Part shown: positions 1 to 7,631 of the stretch, piece after piece
Numbering within the stretch: the stretch's first letter is position 1
How the letters are laid out: each line of letters begins with the position of its first letter
Origin: Candidatus Krumholzibacteriota bacterium
GTDB lineage: Bacteria > Krumholzibacteriota > Krumholzibacteriia > Krumholzibacteriales > Krumholzibacteriaceae
Assembly (NCBI GenBank): GCA_030609325.1
Contig: JAUWCL010000017.1
Coordinates: 1 to 64,000 of the forward strand
Length of the DNA: 64,000 nucleotides
Direction of reading: 5' to 3'
Program-made: the position numbers and the translations under genes
Notes under the pieces: model-generated
The model's database searches: none
Seen by the model: only the letters and a program-made list of their open reading frames with translations
Told to the model about the DNA's origin: nothing

Positions 1-40
1 ATTTTAAGTCCGCTGCGTCTACCAGTTCCGCCACCCCGGC
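1..40 (-). tRNA. tRNA-Leu (UAA), truncated by the window edge
   Basis: The reverse complement begins with the acceptor and D-arm sequence typical of tRNA-Leu (GCCGGGGTGGCGGAA..., GGTAGACGCAGCGGA) and runs into an anticodon loop reading CTTAAAA, so the anticodon is UAA. The 5' end is at base 40; the variable arm, T arm and 3' end lie outside the window. Confidence 0.9.
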
Positions 41-231
41 AATTCCATTGTCAACGATAAGATAGCACAATCGCCGAATTGCGGGAAAAGGAATTGTGAG
101 GAATGGAATGGTTCTTGTGTCTAATCAGTATCGTCTGAATATAAACATCAAAAAGTGCTGATATTGCCAGGAATTCTGCCGGATATAGAAAGGAATGATG
201 CCGGAAGGCATCTGATAAACGGGGGAAAGAG
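41..231. other. Intergenic region between tRNA-Leu and the DUF6982-like gene
   Basis: No gene is visible. On the plus strand TATAAA at 140-145 follows TTGTGT at 115-120 with a 19-base spacer, a weak promoter candidate. A perfect 6-bp hairpin with a GGAA loop (GATGCC/GGCATC, 197-212) sits about 10 bases before the purine-rich ribosome site (GGGGGAAAGAG) of the gene starting at 232, so it would lie in the 5' leader. Confidence 0.4.
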
Positions 232-660
232 ATGTCAAACGCGATTAAAAACCAGGTAGTCGTTCATTTCCGTGACGGGACCCTCCAGAAGGGATACACG
301 CACGATTTCACTCCTCTCAATGACTCGTTCCATCTCGCGCTCGAGGACGGCAGCGGAGAAATAAAGGAGATCGGGATTACGCAGCTGAAGGCGATCTTCT
401 TCGTCAAGTCCTTCGACGGGAACCGTTCCTACGTCGAGAAGAAGTTCTTCGAGCAGGTCGACCAGTCGAGGTTCCGCGGCCTGAAGATAAGGGTCGTTTT
501 CAATGACGGCGAGATACTCAGGGGAATCAGCCTCGGCTACAGCGACAAGAAAAACGGATTCTTCCTCATCCCGGTCGATCCGGACTGCAACAACGACAGG
601 ATTTTTGTCGTTTCGGAAGCATGCAAGGATATCAAAGTGGGAGAGATAGCTCAGGTTTGA
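232..660 (+). CDS. DUF6982-like protein with duplicated small beta domain
   Basis: A 142-residue soluble protein without signal peptide or membrane segment. Two copies of one motif are visible: VVVHFRDGTLQKGYTHDF near residues 9-26, and IRVVFNDGEILRGISLGY near residues 86-103, each followed by a hydrophobic strand. This suggests two tandem Sm- or PilZ-like small barrels. The signature GYTHDF..FHL matches what I remember of the DUF6982 family, whose function is not known to me. The start is preceded by a strong ribosome site (GGGGGAAAGAG). It stands alone between tRNA genes. A 183-residue reading frame on the opposite strand covers the same DNA but has no recognisable features. Confidence 0.7.
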   Translation: MSNAIKNQVVVHFRDGTLQKGYTHDFTPLNDSFHLALEDGSGEIKEIGITQLKAIFFVKSFDGNRSYVEKKFFEQVDQSRFRGLKIRVVFNDGEILRGISLGYSDKKNGFFLIPVDPDCNNDRIFVVSEACKDIKVGEIAQV

Positions 661-870
661 CGTGTCCTGGCAGACGTCCCTTGCGCTTTCCCACATCGCA
701 ATCTCTTTCCTATCTTCCTGTATTATGGACATTGCCTTGTATATCGGTAACCCCGTATCAACTACCATTTGAGACGTTTTTGACATGTACTATGCCTGAG
801 AATGCTCCGCGTTCAAAACAAACTGTCCGGGAGGTGCTCTTGTATTGGAGGAATTCGAGACATGAAAAAA
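661..870. other. Intergenic region, nothing recognisable
   Basis: About 210 bases between the stop of the DUF6982-like gene and tRNA-Cys. I see no gene and no convincing hairpin. A TTGACA at 780-785 on the plus strand has no matching -10 at a usual distance. On the minus strand the run of seven T just after the tRNA-Cys acceptor stem (865-871) could help end tRNA transcription. Confidence 0.35.
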
Positions 871-942
871 AGGCGGCAACCGGATTCGAACCGGTGATAA
901 CGATTTTGCAGACCGTCGCCTTAGCCACTTGGCTATGCCGCC
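871..942 (-). tRNA. tRNA-Cys (GCA)
   Basis: The reverse complement folds as a cloverleaf with acceptor GGCGGCA/TGCCGCC, anticodon loop CTGCAAA (anticodon GCA), T arm CCGGTTCGAATCCGG and discriminator U, as usual for tRNA-Cys. The 3' CCA is not encoded; a run of T follows. It lies 10 bases downstream of tRNA-Gly and is probably co-transcribed with it. Confidence 0.95.
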
Positions 943-952
943 TCACAAAATA

Positions 953-1028
953 TGGAGCGGGAAACGGGGCTCGAACCCGCGACCTCAACCTTGGCAAGGT
1001 TGCGCTCTACCAGCTGAGCTATTCCCGC
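953..1028 (-). tRNA. tRNA-Gly (GCC)
   Basis: The reverse complement folds as a cloverleaf with acceptor GCGGGAA/TTCCCGC, D arm TAGCTCAGCTGGTAGAGC, anticodon loop TTGCCAA (anticodon GCC) and T arm CGGGTTCGAGCCCCG. The 3' CCA is encoded (953-955), unlike in the neighbouring tRNA-Cys. A consensus promoter lies just upstream, at 1048-1077. Confidence 0.96.
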
Positions 1029-1047
1029 TCTCCCCTTCGTTTTATTG

Positions 1048-1077
1048 ATTATATAGAGCCGGTTACGTTGCTGTCAA
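1048..1077 (-). promoter_or_regulatory. Consensus promoter for the tRNA-Gly/tRNA-Cys pair
   Basis: On the minus strand a perfect -35 (TTGACA, 1072-1077) and a perfect -10 (TATAAT, 1048-1053) are separated by 18 bases. The expected start of transcription is near 1041, 13 bases before the mature tRNA-Gly. The -35 box lies inside the last codons of glgA (Leu-Thr-Ala-Thr-stop). Confidence 0.75.
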
Positions 1078-2565
1078 CCTCATTCCGGTGCGGCCCCTCG
1101 CCTTCCCGTACATCTCGAGATATTCCTTCGCCGATATCTTCCAGGAGTGGTCTTCGGCCATTATCCTCCTGCGGGTCTTCGCAACCGCCCTGCCGTCTGC
1201 GAAGAACTCTACGGCCTTCTTCAGCGCATTTATCAGAGCCGTCGGTGTATACGCCTTGAAGGTAAACCCGTTGCCCATGCTTCCCTTCGCGTCGACGTCG
1301 GAAATCGTGTCCTTCAGACCCCCTGTGGCCCTGACGACCGGCATCGTCCCGTACCGGAGGCTGTACATCTGGTTCAGCCCGCATGGCTCATACAGCGACG
1401 GCATGAGGAAATAATCGCTTCCAGCCTCGACGAGATGGGCAAGCCTGTTGTTGAACTCGAGCCGGACACCGAGCCTGTCGGGGTATTTCTCCGCCATTTC
1501 CGTGTAGAGCTCGTGGTATTCCTGCTGGCCCGTTCCGAGGATGACGATCTTCATTTCGAGATCGAGCAGCTTCTCGAGCGAATCAGAGAGAATGTCAAAG
1601 CCTTTCTGGTCGACCAGCCTCGAGACGACCCCGACAACCGGCTCGTCCCCGGCGGGAAGCCCGAACTCCCCGAGAAGAGCGGCCTTGTTCTCCCTTTTCC
1701 CCGATAGGTCCTTTCTCGTGAAGTTGACGGGGATCAGCTCGTCCGTCTCCGGGTTCCAGGCGTCCGCGTCTATGCCGTTGAGGATGCCGACGAGGTCCTT
1801 GCTCCTGTAGCGGAGCACTCCCTCGAGCCCGTATCCATATTCTTCAGATGTGGCGATCTCCTCGGCGTACGTCCTGCTCACCGTGCTGATTATTCCGGTG
1901 AACATCAGCGCCATCTTCATCACGTTCACCCTGCCCCAGAACTCGAAAGGGCTCATCGGCTGGAAGAGTTTAGAATCGAGTCCGGCCTTCTCGAGAAACT
2001 CGGGCTCGAAGATGCCCTGGTAGGCAAGATTGTGCACGCTGAAGACGGTACCGGTATTCTCGAAATGCGAGTTCGTCTCCTTTTCCCTCGCGAGATAGAC
2101 GGGGATAAGCCCCGAGTGGAAATCGTTGCAGTGGATGACGTCGGGCGACATATCAAGCGCCTTGAGCGCCTCCATCACTGCGAGGTTGAAGAAGATCGTC
2201 CTCTCGTCCTCGTCCTCGAATCCCTCTCCCTCTGCGGTGGTGTAGATGTTCTCGCGCCCGTAGAAATAATCGTTGTCTATGAAATAGACCTTTATACCGG
2301 TGCCTGGCTTGACGCCAACTGCGAGACCGTACGAATAATCCCTGCGGGCTACGGTCACTATGAGGCCGCCGATCCCTTCCACATTCACGATCCCGTACTT
2401 CTCGCGGTCGATCGAGGCGTAGAGCGGAGTAAATACGGTTATGCCCGCTCCGAGCTTCTCGAGCTCGTCGGGCAGCGCGCCCATGACGTCGGCCAGTCCT
2501 CCGACTTTCGAGTAGGGCACGATCTCTGTCGTTACTACCGCTACGTCGATTTTTTCTGAGGCCAT
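1063..2565 (-). CDS. glgA: Glycogen synthase GlgA
   Basis: A 500-residue GT5 enzyme that transfers glucose from ADP-glucose (or UDP-glucose) to the non-reducing end of an alpha-1,4-glucan. The N-terminal glucan/nucleotide motif KVGGLADVMGALPDEL is at residues 20-35, and a late PSLYEPCGLNQMYSLRYGT motif is the usual C-terminal nucleotide-sugar site. Length is typical of bacterial GlgA. The ATG start overlaps the end of the galT-like gene by 25 bases, so the two are translationally close and probably co-transcribed with the SPOR lipoprotein gene. Whether the donor is ADP- or UDP-glucose cannot be told from motifs. No branching enzyme, GlgC or phosphorylase is in the window. Confidence 0.92.
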   Translation of the reverse strand: MASEKIDVAVVTTEIVPYSKVGGLADVMGALPDELEKLGAGITVFTPLYASIDREKYGIVNVEGIGGLIVTVARRDYSYGLAVGVKPGTGIKVYFIDNDYFYGRENIYTTAEGEGFEDEDERTIFFNLAVMEALKALDMSPDVIHCNDFHSGLIPVYLAREKETNSHFENTGTVFSVHNLAYQGIFEPEFLEKAGLDSKLFQPMSPFEFWGRVNVMKMALMFTGIISTVSRTYAEEIATSEEYGYGLEGVLRYRSKDLVGILNGIDADAWNPETDELIPVNFTRKDLSGKRENKAALLGEFGLPAGDEPVVGVVSRLVDQKGFDILSDSLEKLLDLEMKIVILGTGQQEYHELYTEMAEKYPDRLGVRLEFNNRLAHLVEAGSDYFLMPSLYEPCGLNQMYSLRYGTMPVVRATGGLKDTISDVDAKGSMGNGFTFKAYTPTALINALKKAVEFFADGRAVAKTRRRIMAEDHSWKISAKEYLEMYGKARGRTGMRLTAT

Positions 2566-3611
2566 TCCTTGTCCTCTACCTTCTCTTTTCTGTTGTTCTC
2601 GTCATCTGCGCCGCCGATGTCGACATCCCTCAACGTCTCGGCTGCGTATTCAGGCGGGGTCGGGTTGATGTAGAAGCCGCTTCCCCATTCGAACCCGGCC
2701 ACCTTCGTCAGCTTGGGCATGATTTCGATGTGCCAGTGGTAGTAGTCGAGATCGGGTGTCTTGCAGGGAGCAGCGTGTATAATGAAGTTGAACGGGGGCT
2801 CGTCGAGAGTAGCGTCCAGTCGGGTGAGGACGTTTATCATTATGTCCGCCAGCGCCGGGAACCATTCGGTAGGAGTCTTCTCGAAGGCGGAGATATGTTC
2901 AAGAGGGAGTATCCAGGTCTCGAAGGGAAACCGTGAGGCGTATGGCGCGATCGCGATGAAGTACTCGTTCCGGTATATTATCCTCTTCTCTTCCTTCTGC
3001 TCCTGCTTTAGAATGTCGCAGAATATGCACCTTTCCTTCAGCTTGTAATGGAACTTCGATCCCTCGAGCTCCTCGATCGCCCTCTTCGGAATGATCGGGG
3101 TGGCGATGATCTGCATGTGCGAGTGCTCGAGAGACGCGCCCGCCTCCTCTCCCCAGTTCTTGAAGATCAGGATGTACCTGAAACGAGAGTCCTTCTTGAG
3201 GTCGATGCAGCGGTCCCTCAGGGCCCAGAAGATGCTCTCGACATGCTCTTGCGGAAGGTGGTGGAGGTTCTTGGTATGGTCGGGCGACTCGATCAGCACC
3301 TCGTGCGCGCCGACGCCGCGCATCGTGTCGTAAATGCCGTCGCCTCGTTTGTCCAGGTCGCCCTCGATCTGCAGAGCGGGGAATTTATTGGGAACGACCC
3401 TGACCTTCCAGCCGGGACTGTTCGGCGTCGAAAGCGGATCCCTGTAGGCGAGGACCTCGGGGGGCGTCTTGTCTTCCTTGCCCGTGCAGAAGGGGCAGAA
3501 TCCGCCCTTTTTCGGCTTCTTCTCCGTCTTGAAGTCGAGGGGCCGCTTTCCCCTCTCAGTGGAGATGATCACCCAGCGTTCCATGATCGGGCTCTTGCGA
3601 AGTTCAGGCAT
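2541..3611 (-). CDS. galT: Galactose-1-phosphate uridylyltransferase family protein
   Basis: A 356-residue GalT-family nucleotidyl transferase of the HIT superfamily. Zinc-binding CPFC (about residues 39-42) and CIFC (about 196-199) motifs are present, and a late DYYHWHIEIMP motif matches the C-terminal half. The active-site segment, HPHGQ in classical GalT, reads EHSHMQ here, so the guanylate/uridylate-carrying histidine should be the second one. GalT swaps UMP between UDP-glucose and galactose-1-phosphate. The tight linkage to glgA leaves open a role in NDP-glucose turnover, as in the GalT-like ADP-glucose phosphorylases known from plants. The C-terminal 30 residues are acidic and lysine-rich and probably disordered. 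Confidence 0.85.
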   Translation of the reverse strand: MPELRKSPIMERWVIISTERGKRPLDFKTEKKPKKGGFCPFCTGKEDKTPPEVLAYRDPLSTPNSPGWKVRVVPNKFPALQIEGDLDKRGDGIYDTMRGVGAHEVLIESPDHTKNLHHLPQEHVESIFWALRDRCIDLKKDSRFRYILIFKNWGEEAGASLEHSHMQIIATPIIPKRAIEELEGSKFHYKLKERCIFCDILKQEQKEEKRIIYRNEYFIAIAPYASRFPFETWILPLEHISAFEKTPTEWFPALADIMINVLTRLDATLDEPPFNFIIHAAPCKTPDLDYYHWHIEIMPKLTKVAGFEWGSGFYINPTPPEYAAETLRDVDIGGADDENNRKEKVEDKEWPQKKST

Positions 3612-3634
3612 CCGGTGTCGTTCTCCTTCTTGCG

Positions 3635-4213
3635 CTATTTCGCCTTCATGATCGTGGTCTGCACTATCCAGCAGTCGGGATAGTCGGCGGCCAGTTTGGC
3701 GCGCGCTTCTGAAGCCTCGACGCGTGTTACAAAATCCCCCGCCCTGACCTTGTACAATCCATCTTCGTAGTCTATATAAACCGCGATGCCCGCGGTCGCC
3801 ATGACTTTTTTCTTCAGGTCCCTCGCCCCCGCCGACTCTGCAAACGCGGCGAGCTGGACCCTGTATCCCAGATCGTACCCGGCAGAGGGCACGGGAGGTT
3901 CCACGGTCTCATCCACCGTGAAAGTATCAGCCTTTACCGGTTCTATGCTCTCCTCTGCCGCGTCGCCCTCGTCGACCGAATCGTCCTCGGGCATCTCGCT
4001 CTCGAGGTCGTACGGCTCATCAGCAACCGGCTTTTCCGGCTCCATCTCCTGCTTCGTCTCGCTCTGCGGAGGCGGCGGCGGAACGCTCTCCTGCTGTTCC
4101 ACTTTCGTGCCAGTCGACCTTCCCGTCCCCGCGCACCCTGCGAGAAGACAGCTAAATATAACGAAAGCTGCCGTCGCAGTCAGTGGGTAGAAATGCCTGA
4201 TTTTACTTCTCAT
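3635..4213 (-). CDS. SPOR-domain lipoprotein
   Basis: A 192-residue predicted lipoprotein. The signal peptide ends in a lipobox (LLAGC) with the acylated cysteine near residue 27. A long proline- and acid-rich linker (about residues 40-105) leads to a C-terminal SPOR-type fold starting at YRVQLAAFAESAGARDLKKK, with the second half (YKVRAGDFVTRVEA) near residue 158. SPOR domains bind glycan strands of peptidoglycan that lack stem peptides, often at division sites. The gene is first in a probable operon with galT and glgA, 23 bases ahead of galT; the functional link to these is unclear. A promoter candidate lies at 4258-4286. Confidence 0.82.
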   Translation of the reverse strand: MRSKIRHFYPLTATAAFVIFSCLLAGCAGTGRSTGTKVEQQESVPPPPPQSETKQEMEPEKPVADEPYDLESEMPEDDSVDEGDAAEESIEPVKADTFTVDETVEPPVPSAGYDLGYRVQLAAFAESAGARDLKKKVMATAGIAVYIDYEDGLYKVRAGDFVTRVEASEARAKLAADYPDCWIVQTTIMKAK

Positions 4214-4257
4214 CTTCGACCTCCCGACCCGTTCGTGTGACCCCGGAATATCGATTT

Positions 4258-4286
4258 TCTTTATCAGAAGAGGTGCGCGGTGTCAA
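4258..4286 (-). promoter_or_regulatory. Promoter candidate for SPOR lipoprotein-galT-glgA
   Basis: On the minus strand TTGACA (4281-4286) is followed after 17 bases by TAAAGA (4258-4263), about 45 bases before the start codon. The -35 is perfect, the -10 weak. The twelve bases from the -35 onward (TTGACACCGCGC) are repeated exactly in the promoter at 35881-35910. Confidence 0.5.
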
Positions 4287-4343
4287 TACAAATTGCCGGC
4301 GGCGGGGAACCGAAGGCGACTAGATTACGCCCGCAATACGTTA

Positions 4344-5456
4344 TCATGACAAAAGTTCCCTGTAGAGGTCCTCGAGGGAAACGGCGATCCTGTCCCAGTC
4401 GTACTCCGTCTCGACCTTCCTGCGCCCTGCTTCCCCCATCCCGGCGAGTTCTTCGGGACTCAGCGAGAGGATCCTTTTCATGGCCCTGAGCAGATCTTCG
4501 GAGTCACCTGCTCTGAATGATTCGGCAATGCCCCCTGCTACCTCGAGATTCTCCGGGATGTCGCTTATGAGCACGGGGCGCGAGTGGCTCATCGCCTCGA
4601 TAAGGGATATCGGCAGGCCCTCGACCAGCGAGGGCAGAACGTAGAACGTGCAATGTGCGTATAGTTCCTCTATCTTATTCCCCGCCACATACCCCGGCAG
4701 CAGCACCCTGTCACCAGCCATCGCTTTTATCCGAGCCGCGCATTCCTCTTCGAACCTCGCGTCCCCTGCGATCACCAGTTTCAGGTCGCTTTCGAGCCTG
4801 TCGAAGGCTTTGATCAGCGTATCGAATCCTCTCTCAACGATGAACCGGCCTACGCTGAGGATGTAACCTCCCGGCTCGATTCCGAGCCCGGCGGCTTCCC
4901 CGAACCCGTAGCTCTGTCCGAGTGTAGCTCCATTCGGAATATAACGGACGTCTTTTCCGTACTTTCTCGACAGCTCACCTGCCATCAGTCTGGATACCGC
5001 GACGGCCGCATCGGCCTTCGTGACAGCCCTCTTTTCTCCCAGCATGAGGATCTTTTTCGCCTTCTCCCCCCACTTGCTCTGCCTGTAGTCGAGGGCATGG
5101 ACCGTACAGACCGTTTTCGAGCCGGGCCGCACAGGGATCCAGCAAAAGATCGATGGGCCGATGCCGTGAAAGTGTACAATATCGTAGTCGCCGAAAAAGG
5201 CGGCGATGCTCGAGATCAGGGAATTCGATGCCGTATCGAGATTCTTCGTAGAAACCGACGGGAGTACCTTCACCGTGACTCCGCCGTGGATGCCGCTGCT
5301 GCTGAAGGGGGCACGCCCGTACACGGTCACCGAATGGCCCCTGGACGCGAGCCTCGTGGAGATCTCCTCGACGTGCTTTTCGATGCCGCCGAAAAGGGCA
5401 GGGATCCCCTTCGAGCCTATCATCGCTATCTTGAGGGAGCGATTATCCATGATCAA
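4344..5456 (-). CDS. Glycosyltransferase family 4 (DUF1972/rhamnosyltransferase-like)
   Basis: A 370-residue GT-B fold transferase. The N-terminal segment IAMIGSKGIPALFGGIEKHV is the glycine-rich acceptor loop typical of the DUF1972/WsaF-like subgroup, many of which transfer rhamnose or similar sugars. The C-terminal half carries LSVGRFIVERGFDTLIKAF and the donor-site motif LPSLVEGLPISLIEAM, with the conserved Glu. The enzyme should act at the cytoplasmic membrane on a lipid-linked saccharide. A second in-frame ATG at codon 3 is possible. It is the last gene of the minus arm of glycan cluster 1, 9 bases after the radical SAM gene. Confidence 0.85.
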   Translation of the reverse strand: MIMDNRSLKIAMIGSKGIPALFGGIEKHVEEISTRLASRGHSVTVYGRAPFSSSGIHGGVTVKVLPSVSTKNLDTASNSLISSIAAFFGDYDIVHFHGIGPSIFCWIPVRPGSKTVCTVHALDYRQSKWGEKAKKILMLGEKRAVTKADAAVAVSRLMAGELSRKYGKDVRYIPNGATLGQSYGFGEAAGLGIEPGGYILSVGRFIVERGFDTLIKAFDRLESDLKLVIAGDARFEEECAARIKAMAGDRVLLPGYVAGNKIEELYAHCTFYVLPSLVEGLPISLIEAMSHSRPVLISDIPENLEVAGGIAESFRAGDSEDLLRAMKRILSLSPEELAGMGEAGRRKVETEYDWDRIAVSLEDLYRELLS

Positions 5457-5465
5457 ACCGGATCG

Positions 5466-6458
5466 TCAGTCGGAGACGCCGCGTCCGGTCAGGAGCCTTC
5501 CCCAGTTCTTCATGATCCAGCCGGCCGGCTTGTCGGGCCGCCTCTTCATCGATGTCCTCGCCGTACATATCATCCAGCAGGGCATGCTGCATACGTCGAC
5601 GGCCTTCCGCGAGCCGACAGCCGCTTCGCCCCGCCAGATCTCCTCGAAAGAGTGCTCGAGGATGTTACCCATCTTTCTCTCGAGGGAGAGGCACGGAAAG
5701 ATGTTGCCCTCGGGATCGAGGAAGAAGGAATCGCGACCGGCCCTGCAGCCGATCATCCTGCTTCCCATGGCGTTGTACTGGAGCACGCCCGAGTAGAAGT
5801 ACGACCTGAGCCATCTCTTCGGACTGAGGCTGAGCAGCTCCTTGCGCATCACGTATTTCATCTCGTCCCTGAGCTTGTCGGGCTCGACTTTCTGGTTCTC
5901 GTCCGTAAAAAAGTAGAAATCTGAATTCTGCGCTACCGACGTTGTGAACTCGAATCCGAACTGCCTCGAGAGGTCGTATACTGCTCCGAGGTGCTTGACG
6001 TTCTCCCTCTGCGCGGTGAAGGCCACGCGGACGTTTGTGTACCCCAGCTTCCCCAACTGCTTGAGTGTCTCTATGACCTTGTCGAATCCGCCGTCAACCC
6101 CCCTGATCCCGTCGTGCATCTCCCCGATACCGTCGAGAGATACGGCGATGCCGACCTTCTTCCCGATCTTCATCAGGGACGGAGCGGCATGCAGGATCCT
6201 GCGGTGCTGGAAGCCGTTCGTCGATATCACGATCCTCGGGGAGCGGCAGCGTTCGTATATGGTGCCGGCGATCTCTACGATGTCCTCCCTGAGAAAAGGC
6301 TCGCCTCCGCTGAGGTTCACGTCGTTCAGGGTGGACGGGATCCGCCGATAGAACTCAGGCGCCATCTCCCCGCCGGGAGAAAGCTGCCAGATGTTGCACA
6401 TGTTGCAACGTGAATCGCATCTGTATGTGACCGCTATTACTGCGTCAACCGGTATCAT
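5466..6458 (-). CDS. Radical SAM protein with SPASM-like tail
   Basis: A 330-residue radical SAM enzyme. The cluster motif CDSRCNMC (Cx3CxxC, about residues 14-21) is intact, followed by LSGGEPFLR, which is the SAM-binding GGE motif. The C-terminal part has a group of cysteines (CRAGRDSF, IFPC, VCSMPCWMIC) that resembles a SPASM or twitch domain binding an extra Fe-S cluster. Such proteins occur inside O-antigen and capsule clusters, but their substrates are mostly unknown; a sugar or a modified group on the glycan is a guess. The gene overlaps the upstream glycosyltransferase by 4 bases (ATGA), indicating translational coupling. Confidence 0.85.
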   Translation of the reverse strand: MIPVDAVIAVTYRCDSRCNMCNIWQLSPGGEMAPEFYRRIPSTLNDVNLSGGEPFLREDIVEIAGTIYERCRSPRIVISTNGFQHRRILHAAPSLMKIGKKVGIAVSLDGIGEMHDGIRGVDGGFDKVIETLKQLGKLGYTNVRVAFTAQRENVKHLGAVYDLSRQFGFEFTTSVAQNSDFYFFTDENQKVEPDKLRDEMKYVMRKELLSLSPKRWLRSYFYSGVLQYNAMGSRMIGCRAGRDSFFLDPEGNIFPCLSLERKMGNILEHSFEEIWRGEAAVGSRKAVDVCSMPCWMICTARTSMKRRPDKPAGWIMKNWGRLLTGRGVSD

Positions 6459-7621
6459 CTCTTCTCCGATATCTCGTCCTGTCCCTTCATCTCCTCGAAG
6501 AGCCGCGCGTAGGAATCTACCATGCCCCTTACGGAATATCTATCCTCCGCTTTCACCCTGGCTCTCGCGCCGATGACCGCCGCCCGCTCATCGTCACCTT
6601 CCAGCGCCTCTATCGCCGCCACAAGACCTTCCACATCCCCGCTCTCAATAATCATGCCATCGACTCCGTCCTCGATGATCTCGGGTACAGAACCGACACC
6701 TGTGGATATTACCGGGATACCCGTGGCCATCGCTTCGAGCACCGCCAGCGGGAAGGTCTCAACCACGGGGAACGAGCAGAGCACCAATGCGTCCGAACCT
6801 TTCAGGATCATGTCGACATCCTCCCTGTCCCCGAGGAATCTGACGGAATCTCCCAGCCCGAGCCGTGAGGACAGCTCCTTCAGCCTCTTCTCCTCCGTTC
6901 CGGATCCAGTTATCAGAAAGACGAATCTTTCCCCTTGCCTCTCCTTCAGAACAGCGGCGGTATAGAGAAACATCTCGTGATTTTTCTCCGGCCTCAGGGC
7001 GGCAACGATCGAGACGGCGAACCGGCCGCCGCCTATCCCCAGTTCCTCCCGTACTGCGGCCCCTGTCGCGTCATCGGCGGGGCTGAACCTGTCGATATCG
7101 ACCCCGTTGTTGATAACGCTGATTTTCCCCGGCTCTATCCGTTCTTTCTCGACGAGATGGTCCCTGTGCATATCTGCCAGGGCCACTACCCGTTCGAAGC
7201 CTCGGAGGAAGAAGCGGTCGAGCCTCGTGAAGCTGCTCCCTCTTTCCCACAGGCCTGTCGAGTGGACCGACAGGACCCTGCGCCGCAGCCCGGCGAGCCT
7301 GGCCGCTCCGATACCAACCGCGATGGCGTCGTGATGGTCGAGCGACAGCAGGATGCCGTCGCTGTGCCCGGAGAACAGACGGGAGATCCTGACTGCTGAG
7401 AATGGATCATACTTTGCGACTAGAAGCCCGTGCTTCACCTGCACCCCGGCCGCCATGAGGCGTTCGCCCGTCCTGCCCGGAGCGTGGAGGCAGAGCACCT
7501 CCGGAACGTATCCCAGCCGCGGCAGCCCGAGGGCCAGAGACTCCACAACGTTCTCCGCTCCTCCCGTGACGAGAGTCGAAGCAAGCATGAAGACTCTCGT
7601 TCCGTCTTCTGGCCGGGTCAT
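6455..7621 (-). CDS. Glycosyltransferase family 4
   Basis: A 388-residue GT-B transferase. The N-terminal loop VTGGAENVVESLALGL is the usual GT4 acceptor motif, and the C-terminal donor site reads CSFPVVETFPLAVLEAMATG, with the conserved Glu pair. It probably adds one sugar to the lipid-linked unit built by cluster 1. The start at 7621 follows the acyltransferase stop by 10 bases, and its stop overlaps the radical SAM start. The exact donor and acceptor cannot be read from the sequence. Confidence 0.87.
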   Translation of the reverse strand: MTRPEDGTRVFMLASTLVTGGAENVVESLALGLPRLGYVPEVLCLHAPGRTGERLMAAGVQVKHGLLVAKYDPFSAVRISRLFSGHSDGILLSLDHHDAIAVGIGAARLAGLRRRVLSVHSTGLWERGSSFTRLDRFFLRGFERVVALADMHRDHLVEKERIEPGKISVINNGVDIDRFSPADDATGAAVREELGIGGGRFAVSIVAALRPEKNHEMFLYTAAVLKERQGERFVFLITGSGTEEKRLKELSSRLGLGDSVRFLGDREDVDMILKGSDALVLCSFPVVETFPLAVLEAMATGIPVISTGVGSVPEIIEDGVDGMIIESGDVEGLVAAIEALEGDDERAAVIGARARVKAEDRYSVRGMVDSYARLFEEMKGQDEISEKR

Positions 7622-7631
7622 ATCGCGACAC

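Noticed and set aside
235-786. A 183-residue open frame on the minus strand over the DUF6982-like gene
   Set aside because: It has no recognisable motif, covers a plausible plus-strand gene completely, and ends without any ribosome site at its start; treated as a shadow frame.
621-1259. A 212-residue plus-strand open frame across the tRNA genes
   Set aside because: It runs antisense through tRNA-Cys, tRNA-Gly and the end of glgA and has low-complexity Ser/Arg/Pro composition.
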